A stretch of DNA of 64,000 nucleotides from Beroe forskalii (GCA_011033025.1 WFMF01000448.1:1-64000); one strand, 5' to 3'; shown: positions 47,205-59,400, numbered from the stretch's first letter. Notes: generated by a model from the letters alone, not told the origin. Numbers and translations: made by a program.

Positions 47205-50200
47205 GAAGGATCTGTCTATCAATTGAAGGAATATAGTAGCTTACAAAAAGTTTTAGAACAGGATGAATTGGTTAAAGATGCTGATGCTCTCTTGAGAAAG
47301 CTTGAATTAGTCAAGAGAAACATCATTGATGATGCTCCTTTGGTAAGTTTCTATGAAGCTAAGCTGTTCATTAAGCTGTTATATGTCGAAGTGGTGACTG
47401 TTGAGGCGACAGCCAAGACTGTTTTACTTGGATAATGGACGAGATGTGCCAAGTTCATTATCCAAGGTTTACTGTCACAGCTGATATCATGAAACTGGAT
47501 TATACCCCAGCCAGAAATATCTGAGAGGAGACTGACTGTTCTCTGACCAAACAACAGCATTTCTTCCCACTTGGGTCTGACGACCCTCGTCTGAATTTAA
47601 CACTTAAGTAGATTTTTGAGTGCTCCTTTATAAAAATCGAATTTAATTTTAAGATTTTTTGCGCTGTCATTCAATGGAGACTGTATAACCCAACTTACAT
47701 GGTTGCTGAAAAAAGCTTGAGAGGGGTATAAAACAATGGTTTATGCCCTTTATGTATAATTACTTCAGTACATCAATGTTTAAAATACAAAACACATTAA
47801 ATTAAATAACTGAGAATTTTGTGTACACCACCATGTGGAGTTCCTGAAAAAAGATATATACATCTATGGTTAATGTCAGATATGGCTGTTTCCTTTCGGA
47901 TGTAGTAATATTTATCTAAAAATTGAAAATTTCCAGTTGAACTCCGAGGAAAGCACTGATAGTGATAATGAAGCTTTCGAAAACGACTGCCTAGAGTCTG
48001 GACTGCTATCAGACTTTGACTTTTCAATACTTCCTGCATTAGAGAAGGACTATAAAGGTTACTCCAGATTCGAACAATACATGTGCATGGGTCAAGTGCT
48101 TACAGATGTCCCTCTTTGCTCCATTTATCCTAGTACCTTTTACATGGGCGACTACAGACATATTCCAGGTTATTAGGCATATGAATGATGTTTTGTGTTT
48201 TAAGTAAGAACATTGTACAATTATTTCTACCTGGAAAGAGATTTTATCATTATCAAAACTTAACAAAACAATATCTATTCCCACAAAGCTACTGTAGCAT
48301 TGGGAATCTCGTTTGAATAAGACTTTAAATAGTGATTTAAATAGTGATTTGATGCTATACAATTCTCAGGTGTTTCATCCATCACAGAAAAAAGTGGATC
48401 GCCAGCCTATGCATTACTTCCCTTCATTCCAACTGATGACATAGCCTTGTTTGGTCATTGCATGCACCACTATCTTCAAAGGGTTTAAGATCATTAAAAG
48501 TTCACAACTTTGTAATATATGAAATCGTATTTCTTAACCTTATTAACATTATTTGAATTCACCCTTCAAACTCTTCTCAAAATGAGCTATGAAATAGAAT
48601 TTTTCACCATTCACTATTCAAGGAACAATTTTAGTAAAGAGCACTATTTGCTTTCAGGACAGTAACAATTGGCATGCATTTTTTGCTGCATCGTTCTATT
48701 GGAGGCTCATCGGCAATGATGGAGCTGCTCTTGACTGCTTATTCAAAAGCTTGTATTATGCTCAAAACAACAAGTAAGATTGAAGAAATTTAAAGATGCG
48801 TTTTATACAAGTAGAATAAAATTTAAAATAATTATAACTGTATAGTAACTGGTGATCATTGTCTAAAATTGGGATTTTTAAATGCTTAGAACTGTACACT
48901 GTACAGTGTACACACATGTATGTAGACTATATCAAACTTGAATTGCGTACTTATCAGTTTAAGTAGAAAATCACATCGTGTAATTCAGACATTTTGAGGT
49001 GTTTAAATTAATTTTCCTCATTTCCATATTCCTATCTCAGGGATTATATTGACGGTCCGCTGGTTAGTCTTGCTAACCTCCTATCCAACGCTGGTCACGA
49101 CTCCGACGCTGCTCTGGTGATGGAACACAGTGCGGCGAGTACCTACCTTCAGCAACTCAAGCTCTGGAGTGCTGGCAACCTCTACACAGTAAGAGTAGGG
49201 GTTGAGGGGATACGGGACTCAGGGAGGTCAAGGGGTTCAGGAATCAGGGGATACAGGACTCAGAGGGGTGAAGGGGATCTAGGGGTCCGGGAATCAGGGA
49301 GGACCCGGGGAGGGGGTCTAGGAATCAGGGAGGACCCAAATAATTGGGAGGATGAGATTTATTATTAGGGAACTGGGATATCTGCCGTTTGGACTGATAG
49401 ATTTCAATTATGAATGATGGACAGTAGATGGATGGAGGATGGCTAATAGATGAGGATGGAGTTATCAGTAATGAGGATTATTAGGCTCTGTAAGTTATGG
49501 GTTTGTAAGAAAACAGGACCCATTGTCTAATTTTCAGTTAGCTGAGCAGTACAAGCTTTCCCTGGATCTGTACAACGCAACAATCAAACTCGGCCCGTTC
49601 CCATTAGTGGACGGCAGACTGCAGACCCTGGAGTGTTACGGGATTGTCATTCGGCGGATGGAGATGCAAAACAACGTGTTGCGGAGCACTCTGCAGAAAT
49701 TGCAGCAGCGTCACCAGGTAACGCTCCTTTGCAAAGTTATTCCTATGTTCGTAAAACCTCTTCTCGGAATCAGCCACCCATTATCCCGAATATTGAATAA
49801 TTGGTTGTATCGCTTGCTAATTTGAAGGAAATTGTTTCCACCGCACCACAACAAAAACTTCTTGATTTATATTATCAATACAGTTTAATGATATAAATAT
49901 ATTTAGTTTTATTTAATGGAATACATTTAACACTTCAAATATTCTGAAAAACTGCAAGGCTAAGCAGCATCTAAACTTTTGTTAGTCCAGTTTTAATAAC
50001 ATTTTATTAAAATAAGCATCTGTTTACAATTTCTCTGCGGCAGCATCAGGAAATCAAGTACAAGGTTAAATGTACAAATCCCAATCAAAATCATTGCAGT
50101 GTAATTAATTATGCAATTGCGCGGAATTGCGTCAGCTTTCAACAAATAAAACAGTTATAATGACCTAATGAGTGCGAAAGTTCATTCTTTCGTGGCATTT

Positions 50201-53200
50201 TCTTAGACCTTCGGCCCAGATTCCGTCTGATCCAGAGTCTTCGTATTTCTTAGACCTTTGGCCCAGAGTCCGTCTGTTGGAGAGTCTTCGTATTTCTTAG
50301 ACCTTTGGCCCAGAGTCCGTCTGTTGGAGAGTCTTCGTATTTCTTAGACCTTTGGCCCAAAGTCCGTCTGTTCCAGAGTCTTCGTATTTTTTAGAACTTT
50401 GGGCTTTGGCCCAGAATCTGTCTGGTGGAGCTTTTTGGTGCCTTTCTCTGATACCTTTGGCTTTAAGCCAGAATCTGTCTGGTGAAGCTTTTTGATGCCT
50501 CTTTCTGATAACTTTGGCTTTGGCCCAGAATCCGTCTGGTGAAGCTTCCCCCTGCCGAGCATCGTCGTTCCCATCCTGGTTGTAGAAGTGAGTTGATCCT
50601 TGGAGATTCTCGGGCAAATCCTTCCCAGGATCTTCTTCAGGAAATCCTGGAAACTCGCTACCGACAGAGTGTATACAAAGATGTTGGAAGTGGTGTTGAG
50701 GAAAGTGACGAAGAAAGCGTATCTGGCGTAGGACACGAAGAAGAACCTCTGGACTTCCCTGGACATCACGGGATAGAGATTGGTGATGATACTCTGGTTG
50801 AGAGCCACCGGGGCACAGGCCACGATGTAGACCATCCCTACGTACAGTGCAGTGAGGGCTCCCTGCAGGTTCATGCGTCTGGTGGTGACCCTCACATAGA
50901 GAAGCAGAGAGAGGGTCGTGCACAGGACCACCACATTAGGCAGGACCATGAGAGTGCCAATGAGCAGAGGTCTCAGCCATCTCCAGAGCGGGTGTCTGAA
51001 GACATAATGACACCTGTACAGTCGGTAGTCAAACGTCACGGACTCTCTGTCCAGAACTAGCTGGAAGATGGGGATGACGCAGCAGAGCAGCCACACTGCA
51101 GCAGATAACCGGTACCCAGTCTTAGTGGTCCTCAGTCGGGCCCTCAGGGGCTGCACAATGTTAAGGAGCTTGTTGATGTGCATAACACAGATCAGCTGCA
51201 GAGCTGATATGAAGATGGGTACTTTGAGGTAGTGGTTGAGATAACAGGCGAAGTCACCGTATACCCACTTGTTAGCAATGAGGGATGTCATGGTCGGGTG
51301 GATGGTGCAGACCCCCATCAGAATGTCACTCACAGCAATGTTCTGGATCAACACCACTGAGATCTTGTCCAGTTTGATGCTCTTGTACCGCACTGTAGCC
51401 AGTAGGATGATGCTGTTCCCAGTGAAGTTGATGACAAGGACCACTGCACACCATGTTATCAGACTGTAGCGTTGGGGGTCCGTCTGGAGTCCAAAGAGCG
51501 TCTGATTGGAGATGGGCACTGTGAGCATTCTCTTTCCTACATTGTGTGAACAGGTTATTAGTTTCACAGAAAGGTCGTTTTACTGACCTCAAAAGCTAGA
51601 GTTGATTTGATATATAGCTCTTGCTAATGCTAGAGAAGAAGTGCAGTTGTTCTTATCTAGTTTTTAACTGCTTGAGGTCGTGTTTAAATACTGCAGAAAA
51701 CTGACAAATATTTTGCGTCATTCGAGTTGATGAAAAATAAGATCTGTGATGTCAATGACAAATGAAATTATTGATATATCCTGAAAGCTCTAGCTTTCAG
51801 GTTGGACAAAATTAATTTACTTGACCTTTTCGTTCTTGAAATCAGTAGTTCAATATTGGACTTTGAAATCGATTTCGAACAATTCTAATCTAAACCTATT
51901 CAATCTTATCTACTGTGAGTCAGATTGATCAGTAAATCATTGACAAATATATCTTGACAAATCAAGAACTCAGCAGATAAAATCTCAGCTTAGAGACGGT
52001 GAATTTCTCTAAATCTTACTTAAGTAAAGTACCGTCATTCTGCTATTATTTCAGCTCGAGACAGAGTACATTGGGCTGCAAGAGAAGATGTATTCTAACA
52101 TGGTGAACGCAAGTCTACCCTCTCATGTCATCAAACAAGTGCAAGGAACTGAGGATGCTGTGAGGAACACTCACAAACTTGTGTTAGAGCAACAGGTAGG
52201 ATATGGGGTGTACGCTGTTCTGGACCGTAGTTTGAAAAGAAAGATAGAAAATTTTTCTACTTAACAATTATCTCACGCATGAAGATGTTTTTGGTCACAG
52301 TATGTTTTCTCGCTCAAATAAAACAGTCTGTGCAACGTCATCAATATTTGCGATCAATGAATCAACATCATTCCAACTGCCACTCACTCCAACGCAGCCT
52401 AACATCCCCCTCTCTTATCTCCAGGAGATCCAAAGCACGCTAAGTCCAGCCAAGTACCTGGACTCAGTAACTCTACGTCACAACATAGTGACATCCTCCC
52501 TGCTGACAGAAGAAGAGGAAGAGGTGGTGGATAGTGGGGTAGGGAAGAAGGATGTCAACTGGATACGATCTACAAGACTCAAGTTGGAGAGACTGGTGGA
52601 TCAGATCAAGGGGCAGTTATCAGAGGACGAGGAGCTTCCTATTTACTATGATTGTGTGGAGACAGAGGAGGGGGAGAAGGGTGTCTTGGACTGTGAGATG
52701 GGTGAGTGGACTTTATTGGAGCTAGAATTGGAATGTCCGAGATAAAATCTAAGGTAACTTACAATTTGCATATTGTTATCTAAAAATTATATGTTTCGGA
52801 GTTCTACAAGGATCCAACGAAAATCAGGAAAGCATGAAAATATTAATGAGAAAACTCTATCCTCAACTTAGTCCTCAGTTTATACCTGCATGATGGACTT
52901 TTATTGTTTATTGGAGCAACTTTCTGTATTGTATGATGGGACAATGTTATATTTGTTAGCCTTTTGTTTCTTTTGTCAGTTAGCTGATTATCCTTTCAGA
53001 CGAAGGCTCAGTAACGAGATCGACTAACGAGGAAGAGCAGCACATCCTCGGACTCATGACAGCGGAAATGGAGCGGTTGTCAAGGAAACAAGACACGGTG
53101 ACGCTGCGTGAGGTGTCACGCGACGGTGACCATGGTAACGCTGACGTCACGCCACATGACGATCACGTGACCTTACACCCCGGCCTGTCGGCGCAGGACT

Positions 53201-53613
53201 TCGTCCTGTTCACTGACATGTTCCCTTTTACTGAACAGGTACCGTTTCTCCTTAGAATCAAATCGCTCTGAGATGAAAGGTATGCTCAACACTGTAACTT
53301 TGCAACTGAACAACAGTCCCGAAATCTGATTTGACGCGCTGCAATTTAAGTAATCATATTTGTTTACAGTGGCAGTATCCAAGTGGCTCGACAGTCGACC
53401 ATATTTGGATGAGTCTTTATGTTTTAAATTTAGCCCCAACTTCTCCGCTTGTTTCAGGTAGAAGACGAGTCGGAGGGTTGTGAAGTGTTAACTGGGGAGA
53501 GTGACAAGTGGTACCAGCTCAAGTGCAGGGTTTGGGATGAGAACATGGCCAAAGTGGAGAAGGACGTCAAGATAGTGATCAGGGAACAGAGCTCAAAGTC
53601 TGCTTCTATTGAG
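47205..53613 (+). CDS. TTC17: TTC17-like protein, 5' half, copy 1
   Basis: TTC17 is a tetratricopeptide protein linked to actin assembly and ciliogenesis in vertebrates. Exons: 47205-47342, 47937-48168, 48370-48482, 48658-48773, 49041-49188, 49538-49717, 52055-52195, 52425-52701, 53000-53238, 53458-53613, all with GT-AG borders and matching phases, about 580 residues. Family hallmarks: QEGSVYQLKE-type start (family MRQEATVNYLKELE), a 'VPLCSIYPSTFYMGDYRHIP' segment before the TPRs, NNWHAFFAASFYWRLIGN, then KDYIDGPLVSLANLLSNAGH, and a coiled region (LECYGIVIRRMEMQNNVLRS). The first coding exon with the start codon and the C-terminal TPR half are not present; after 53613 only satellite DNA follows. 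It is either a 3'-truncated duplicate or part of a gene spliced into unit 2. Confidence 0.75.
49189..49345. repeat. Short G-rich minisatellite in TTC17-like intron, copy 1
   Basis: Imperfect units such as GGGGATACAGGACTCAGAGG and GAATCAGGGAGGACC. The matching place in unit 2 (58954-59475) has grown to over 500 bp. Confidence 0.75.
50200..50350. repeat. 47-bp tandem repeat after the GPCR stop codon, copy 1
   Basis: Three units containing CTTAGACCTTTGGCCCAGAG and CCGTCTGTTGGAGAGTCTTC directly follow the receptor stop codon (minus strand). They continue the repeats that encode its C-terminal tail. Copy 2 has only about one such unit at 60340-60390. Confidence 0.85.
50344..51567 (-). CDS. Class A GPCR, intronless, nested in TTC17-like intron, copy 1
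   Basis: A 407-residue receptor with seven membrane segments in one exon. TM1 has the GNSIILLATVRY motif (N1.50), TM2 VLIQNIAVSDILMG (D2.50), a cysteine before TM3 (GDFACYLNHYL), and after TM3 CVMHINKLLNI in place of the DRY box. TM4 has a tryptophan, TM6 reads YIVACAPVALNQS in place of CWxP, and TM7 ends SNIFVYTLSVASF in place of NPxxY. This is the style of lineage-expanded cnidarian class A receptors; the ligand cannot be guessed. The tail after helix 8 consists of four 17-residue repeats (KLHQTDSGPKPKVSERG type). The gene is antisense in the intron between exons 6 and 7 of the TTC17-like gene. Confidence 0.9.
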   Translation of the reverse strand: MKLITCSHNVGKRMLTVPISNQTLFGLQTDPQRYSLITWCAVVLVINFTGNSIILLATVRYKSIKLDKISVVLIQNIAVSDILMGVCTIHPTMTSLIANKWVYGDFACYLNHYLKVPIFISALQLICVMHINKLLNIVQPLRARLRTTKTGYRLSAAVWLLCCVIPIFQLVLDRESVTFDYRLYRCHYVFRHPLWRWLRPLLIGTLMVLPNVVVLCTTLSLLLYVRVTTRRMNLQGALTALYVGMVYIVACAPVALNQSIITNLYPVMSREVQRFFFVSYARYAFFVTFLNTTSNIFVYTLSVASFQDFLKKILGRICPRISKDQLTSTTRMGTTMLGRGKLHQTDSGPKPKLSERGIKKLHQTDSGLKPKVSEKGTKKLHQTDSGPKPKVLKNTKTLEQTDFGPKV

Positions 53614-53824
53614 GTCAGTGACCTAGGTAGACTAAGAGCTTAATAAAATAATAAGATGTCAGCCGTCTGTGTATTATGGCAATGAGGGCGATTAATTCGT
53701 TACGTTTATTTGTTAATGTTGTTCATATACAATCTTCCGAGCAATAATCGTCTTTTAAATGTTATCAACTCGTCACTTAGAACTATGATAATGACGTCAC
53801 CTCACCCCCATATCTCCCACAGTT

Positions 53825-54638
53825 AGTGACAGATGGTAAGTGATAGTCTATTGGTGATAGGGACCTCTGTTAACTGATAGGTCCCTGTTATTGATAGGGA
53901 CCTCTGTTAATGATAGGAATCCCCTGTTAGTGATAGGGACTTCTCTGCTAACTTGATAGGGTCTCCCCTGTTAGTGATAAGGGACCTCTGTTAACTTGAT
54001 ATGGGTCCCTGTTGTAGTGATAGGGACCTCTGTTAACTTGATAGGGTCCCTGTTAGTGATAGGGACCTCTGTTAACTTGATAGGGTCCCTGTTAGTGATA
54101 GGGACCTCTGTTTACTGATAGGGTCCCTATTTAGTGATAGGGACCTCTGTTAACTTGATAGGGTCCCCTGTTAGTGATAGGACCTCTGTTAACAATGATA
54201 GGTCCCTGTTGATGATAAGGACCTCTGTTAATTGACAGGGTCCTCTGTTAACTTGATAGGTCCTATGTTAGCTTGATAGGTCCCTGTTAGTGATAGGGAC
54301 CTCTGTTAACTTGATAGGGTCCCTATTGTAGTATTGGGACCTCTGACCCAACTTGATAGGGTCCCTGTTAGTGATGAGATCTCTATAATTGTAACTTGAC
54401 CAGGGTCCCCCCTGTCAGTGATAGGGACCTCTGTTAACTTGATAGGTCCCTGTTAGTGATAGGGACCTCTGTTAACTTGATAGGGTCCCCTGTTAGTGAT
54501 AGGGACCTCTGTTTACTTGATAGGGCCCCCTGTTAGTGATAGGGACCTCTGTTAACTTGATAGGGTCCCCTGTTAGTGATAGGGACCTCTGTTAACTTGA
54601 TAGGGTCCCCTGTCAGTGATAGGGACCTCTGTTAACAT
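53825..54638. repeat. 40-bp satellite, second array
   Basis: About 20 copies of GTGATAGGGACCTCTGTTAA followed by CTTGATAGGGTCCCCTGTTA, with many indels in the first half and cleaner units in the second. It is the same family as 1-1505 with two fixed differences (GGGACC for GGGTCC; TAGGGTC for TAGTGTC). It ends where unit 2 of the duplication begins. Confidence 0.95.
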
Positions 54639-54735
54639 ATACCTTGTCATCGGATCTGCCAGCTTAGTGTACTGACATTTTACTGACATTTTACTAATGG
54701 ATCAAAATACATCACCTGCCAATGTAGTCATTTCT

Positions 54736-55544
54736 TACTTACTTTGGGGTGGAACAGTAATATTCGGCCGAAGCCCTACTAACCGTGCCGTCAGGAACAA
54801 CCTCTGCTGGCTGAGCCTAAGGCTCCCTGAGATATACAATATTAATACTACCAGTATGATATGCTGCGACGATCTTCCCGAAGCCTAGATGATCGTCGCC
54901 ATCCTGCAGCTTGCAATCCCTTATGGAGCGAGTCCAAAAGAGAAGACAGAGACCAAACTGCACGGTGTAGTACCTGAGAGGATTCGCACACTAGGAGTGC
55001 TTTGACCTGGAGATATGATCTATTAAGTGGGAACTGGGAATAGGAATTGAAGTCGCTTTAACTGAGACCAGGTCTAAGTGCAAAGAATATACTGTTGTTA
55101 TAAATCAGTCAAAACTTCTGAGAAACATATCTGTACTTTCCTAAGTTGAGTTATCTGACTGCCATCATACGCAAAAGGGCATAGACAGAAGTGGTTTGGG
55201 ATGTTACTAGGAGTTAGGACTGAGTGTTGAAGCCTAACCAGAGAGGTTAAGGCAGCTATTGTCTGTCCTGTAGAGAAATGTGTTGTAGAATTTAGGACGA
55301 TTTGACTAGGAAAGTATCTGCTAAATAAATTCTGTACGTGGGAATCATAACTAAATGTTGGAGTTGCTAAGTGGTGAAAGCTCGATACAAAGCCTCATTA
55401 CCAGACAAACTTAAAGGGTGCTGGGGGACATTTCCTGATAGTGGTAGAAGAATATCTCCCGCCACCTCGAGATACTATAGGTCTCTTCCTGGTGAATCTG
55501 CATGTCCTGCATTGCATCTAGATGTCTGAAGTCTGTGCAAACAG
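54736..55544. mobile_element. Unit-2-specific insertion of about 0.8 kb, unknown type
   Basis: Unit 1 reads straight through TTAGTCATTTCATAAACC at 46380. In unit 2 TGTAGTCATTTCTTA occurs at 54722 and TGTAGTCATTTCATA again at 55544, with about 810 bp between. The 12-base TGTAGTCATTTC would be a target duplication. No inverted ends, poly-A or coding frame were recognised. Its start includes GGCCGAAGCCCTACTAACCG, so an RNA-derived SINE or a larger retrotransposed sequence is possible. Confidence 0.6.
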
Positions 55545-56405
55545 TGTAGTCATTTCATAAACCAAATTATTCCTATTAATTTTATAATCACTCATCTCTT
55601 CCACTTCCATTGATCTCTATGTCTAATCCCCCCTTTCTCTCTGTGATGCACAGAATTCTGGAGTTCTGGGTGGCCCAGCCTTGCAGTTGTAAGCTGTGAG
55701 GGGTACTGTGGGCTGAAAACTCTCCATTCTCTCTCATCATCTGCTGATGTAAAACCTCATGGCAGGGAGAACCTTGCATCTGCAGGGTAACTGCTGATGA
55801 TTCACAGTTTAGTCTCTTCCCTCTCCACTCTGATCTTTGGATTACAAAATTTATATTCAGAATTTATTTTATGTTTATCATATACCTGTACACCTTTATA
55901 GATAAGACTTTGGATAACAGATTTATCCTCCATGATCTATTGGCCACATTGTTGTTTGGTGTTATTTTTGCATCTATTTGACTCATAGTTGGTTGGTGTT
56001 ATTTTTCAATTTTCATACCTCTCAACCCGTTTGCATTGAATATCATTGTTTGAGCTCATAGGCCCATATCAAGAAAATGGCATATGTTCAAAAAGATACC
56101 TAAAAGGCAAAGTTGATAATGCTACACAGATTGCTTCTGCTCACTCGATATTTTTGCCTACTTGGCTCTGTGTCACATCTGGTTCTGCAAAATAATGACA
56201 TATATGCCAGGGTATGAATATTTGAAACAGAACTAATTGGAAGTATTTAGCTACAGGAAATCCCATCTTATGATGAGGATTGTTGCACAGTTGCACAGTT
56301 GCTTGATTGCCTGAATGGTATTGCATATTGATCTTTATTTATTTAACATTCAGTTCCTTTGCAATGGCTTATGATGTATTTACATGTAATTGTGCATTAT
56401 TTCAG

Positions 56406-59400
56406 GAAGGATCTGTCTATCAATTGAAGGAATATAGTAGCTTACAAAAAGTTTTAGAACAGGATGAATTGGTTAAGGATGCTGATGCTCTCTTAAGAAA
56501 GCTTGAATTAGTCAAGAGAAACATCATTGATGATGCTCCTTTGGTAAGTTTCTATGCAGCTAGACTGTTTATTAAGCCGTTACATGTCAAAGTGGTGACT
56601 GTTGAGGAGACAGCCGAGACTGTTTTACTTGGATAATGAACAAGATGTGCCAAGTTCATTATCGAAGGTTTATGGTCATTGGTCACAGCTGATATCATGG
56701 AACTGGATTATACCCCGACCAGAAACATCTGAGAAGAGACTTACTGTTCTAGTGTTCTCTGACCAAACAGCAGCATTTCTTCCCACTTGGGTCTGATGAC
56801 CCTCATCTGAATTTAACACTTAAGTAGATTTTTGAGTGCTCTTTTATAAAATCAAATTTAATTTTTAGCTTTTTTTGCGCTGTCATTCAATGGAGACAGT
56901 ATAACCAAACTTACATGGTTGCTTGCTAAAAAAGCTTGGGAGGGGTATGAGTACATCAGTACATCAATGTTTAAAATACAAAACACGTTATATTAAATAA
57001 CTGAGAATTTTGTGTACAACACCATGTGGCATTCCTGAAAAAAGATATTTACATCTATGGTTAATGTCAGATATGGCTGTTTCTTTTCGGATGTAATAAT
57101 GTTTATCTAAAAATTGAAAATTTCCAGTTGAACTCAGAGGAAAGCACTGATAGTGATAATGAAGCTTTTGAGAACGACTGCCTAGAGTCTGGACTGCTAT
57201 CAGACTTTGACTTTTCAATACTTCCTGCATTAGAAAAGGACTATAAGGGTTACTCCAGATTCGAACAATACATGTGCATGGGTCAAGTGCTAACAGATGT
57301 CCCTCTGTGCTCCATTTATCCCAGTACCTTTTACATGGGCGACTACAGACATATTCCAGGTTAGTAGGCATTTGACTGATGTTTTGTGTTTTAAGTAAGA
57401 ACATTGTACAATTATTTCAACCTGGAAAGAGATTTCATCATTATCAAAACTTGAATGACCAATATCTATTTCCACAAAGCTACTAGTGGGGGGGGGGCAA
57501 CCCCCATAAACCCCCGGTGGATATCGAAAAATGGCAAATGGGGGTTTAATTTTTTGGGGTTTATGGGGGTTTATGGGGGCTTGATTTAGTTTAAGTTTGC
57601 TGTTTTATGACTGATTTTGTTCACGATTTTTGGCATTTTACGGAATGGTACCATTTTTGTTTAGGATTTTCAACCCTTTTCTGAAATGGTACCATTTTTT
57701 TGATGAAGTTCGGCCCTTTTCTGAAATGGTACCAATTTTTCTGCGATTTTCAAGCCTTTTTGAAATGGTACCATTTTCTGTTGCGCATTTTCTAACCTTT
57801 CCTAAAATGGTACCATATTCAGCCATTTTTTGAAATGGTACCATTTTTTGTTGACAATCTTAGACCCTTTTTTGAAATGGTACCATTTTTGTTGGCGATT
57901 TTCAAGCCTTTTCTGAAATGGTACCATTTTTTTGTTGACGATTTTTGGCCCTATTTTGAAATGGTTCCAATTTTCATTGAAGATTTTCGACCTTTTTCTG
58001 GAAAATTAAACCCCCATAAACCCCCAAGTGGATATCGAAAAGTTCAAATGGGGGTTAAATTTTTGGGGGTTTATGGGGGTTGGCCCCCCCTACTAGTTTG
58101 GGAATCTAGTTTGAATAAGACTATATAGTGATTTGATGTTATACAATTCTCAGGTGTTTCATCCATAACAGAAAAAAGTGGATCACCTGCCTATGCCTTA
58201 CTTCCCTTCATCCCAACTGATGACATAGCCTTGTTTGGTCATTGCATGCACCACTATCTGCAAAGGGTTTAACATCTTTAAATGTTCACTACTTTGTAAT
58301 ATATGAAATCGTATTTCTTAATTCTTATTTAACCAAAATGAGCTTAGCTATGAAATAGAATTTTTCACCATCACTATTCAGTATTCAAGGAACAATTTTA
58401 GTAAAGAGCAATATTTACTTTCAGGACAGTAACAATTGGCATGCATTTTTTGCTGCATCGTTTTACTGGAGACTCATCGGCAATGATGGAGCTGCTCTTG
58501 ACTGCTTATTCAAAAGCTTGTATTATGCTCAAAACAACAAGTAAGATTGAAGAAATTTAAAGATGCGTTTTATACAAGTAGAATAAAAGAATTATAACTG
58601 TATAATAACTGGCGATCATTGTCTAAAATTTGGATTTTTAAATGCTCAGAACTGTACAGTGTACAGTGTACACACATGTATGTAGAGTGTAGACTGTATC
58701 AATCTTAAATTCGTACTTATCAGTTTAACTAGAACAACACTTCGTGTAATTCAGACATTTTGAATTGTTAAAATTAATTAACCTCACTTCACATTCCTAT
58801 CTCAGGGATTATATTGACGGTCCGCTGGTTAGTCTTGCTAACCTCCTATCCAACGCTGGTCACGACTCCGACGCTGCTCTGGTGATGGAACACAGTGCGG
58901 CGAGTACCTACCTTCAGCAACTCAAGCTCTGGAGTGCTGGCAACCTTTACACAGTAAGAGTAGGGGTTGAGGGGATACAGGACTCAAGGAGGTGTAAGAG
59001 TTCAGGTCTCAGGGGATACAGGACTGAGGGGGTGAAGGGGATATAGGGGTCCGGGAATCAGGGAGGGATCAAGGGGATCTAGGGGTTCAGAAATCCGGGA
59101 AGGCCGCGCCCTGGGGGAGGGGTACAGGACTCAGGAAGGGCCCGGGGAAGGGGGTACAGGACTCAGGAAGGGCCCCGGGGAAGGGGGTACAGGACTCAGG
59201 AAGGGCCCCGGGGAAGGGGGTACAGGACTCAGGAAGGGCCCCGGGGAAGGGGGTACAGGACTCAGGGAAGGGCCCCCCGAGGAAGGGGTGGGACTCAGGA
59301 AGGGCCCCCCGGGGAAGGCGAGTACAGGACTCAGGAAGGGCCCCAGGGAAGGGTGCAGGACTCAGGAAGGGCCCCGGGGAAGGGGGTACAGGACTCAGGA

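Larger units (their letters stand above)
46127..53640. repeat. Tandem segmental duplication, unit 1
   Basis: This block corresponds to 54639-64000 in the same orientation. Corresponding stretches include CACATACATATACCTT / AACATATACCTT at the left edge, all TTC17-like exons, the nested GPCR and most intron sequence at high identity. The right part of unit 2 runs off the window. Confidence 0.95.

Noticed and set aside
47106-47435. 109-residue frame starting MPEWYCILIF, also at 56307-56636
   Set aside because: Tempting as a first exon with a signal peptide, but an acceptor (TTATTTCAG) lies exactly before the conserved EGSVYQ sequence and the frame runs on past a good donor, so most of it is intron.
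50297-50923. 208-residue minus-strand frame overlapping the receptor, with a counterpart at 60344-60970
   Set aside because: It is an alternate frame of the GPCR gene held open by the tail repeats and codon bias; it has no start context or domain.
57630-58128. Open frames rich in Phe, Met, Val and Pro
   Set aside because: They follow the 38-40 bp tandem repeat inside the MITE at 57488-58089 and have no independent support.
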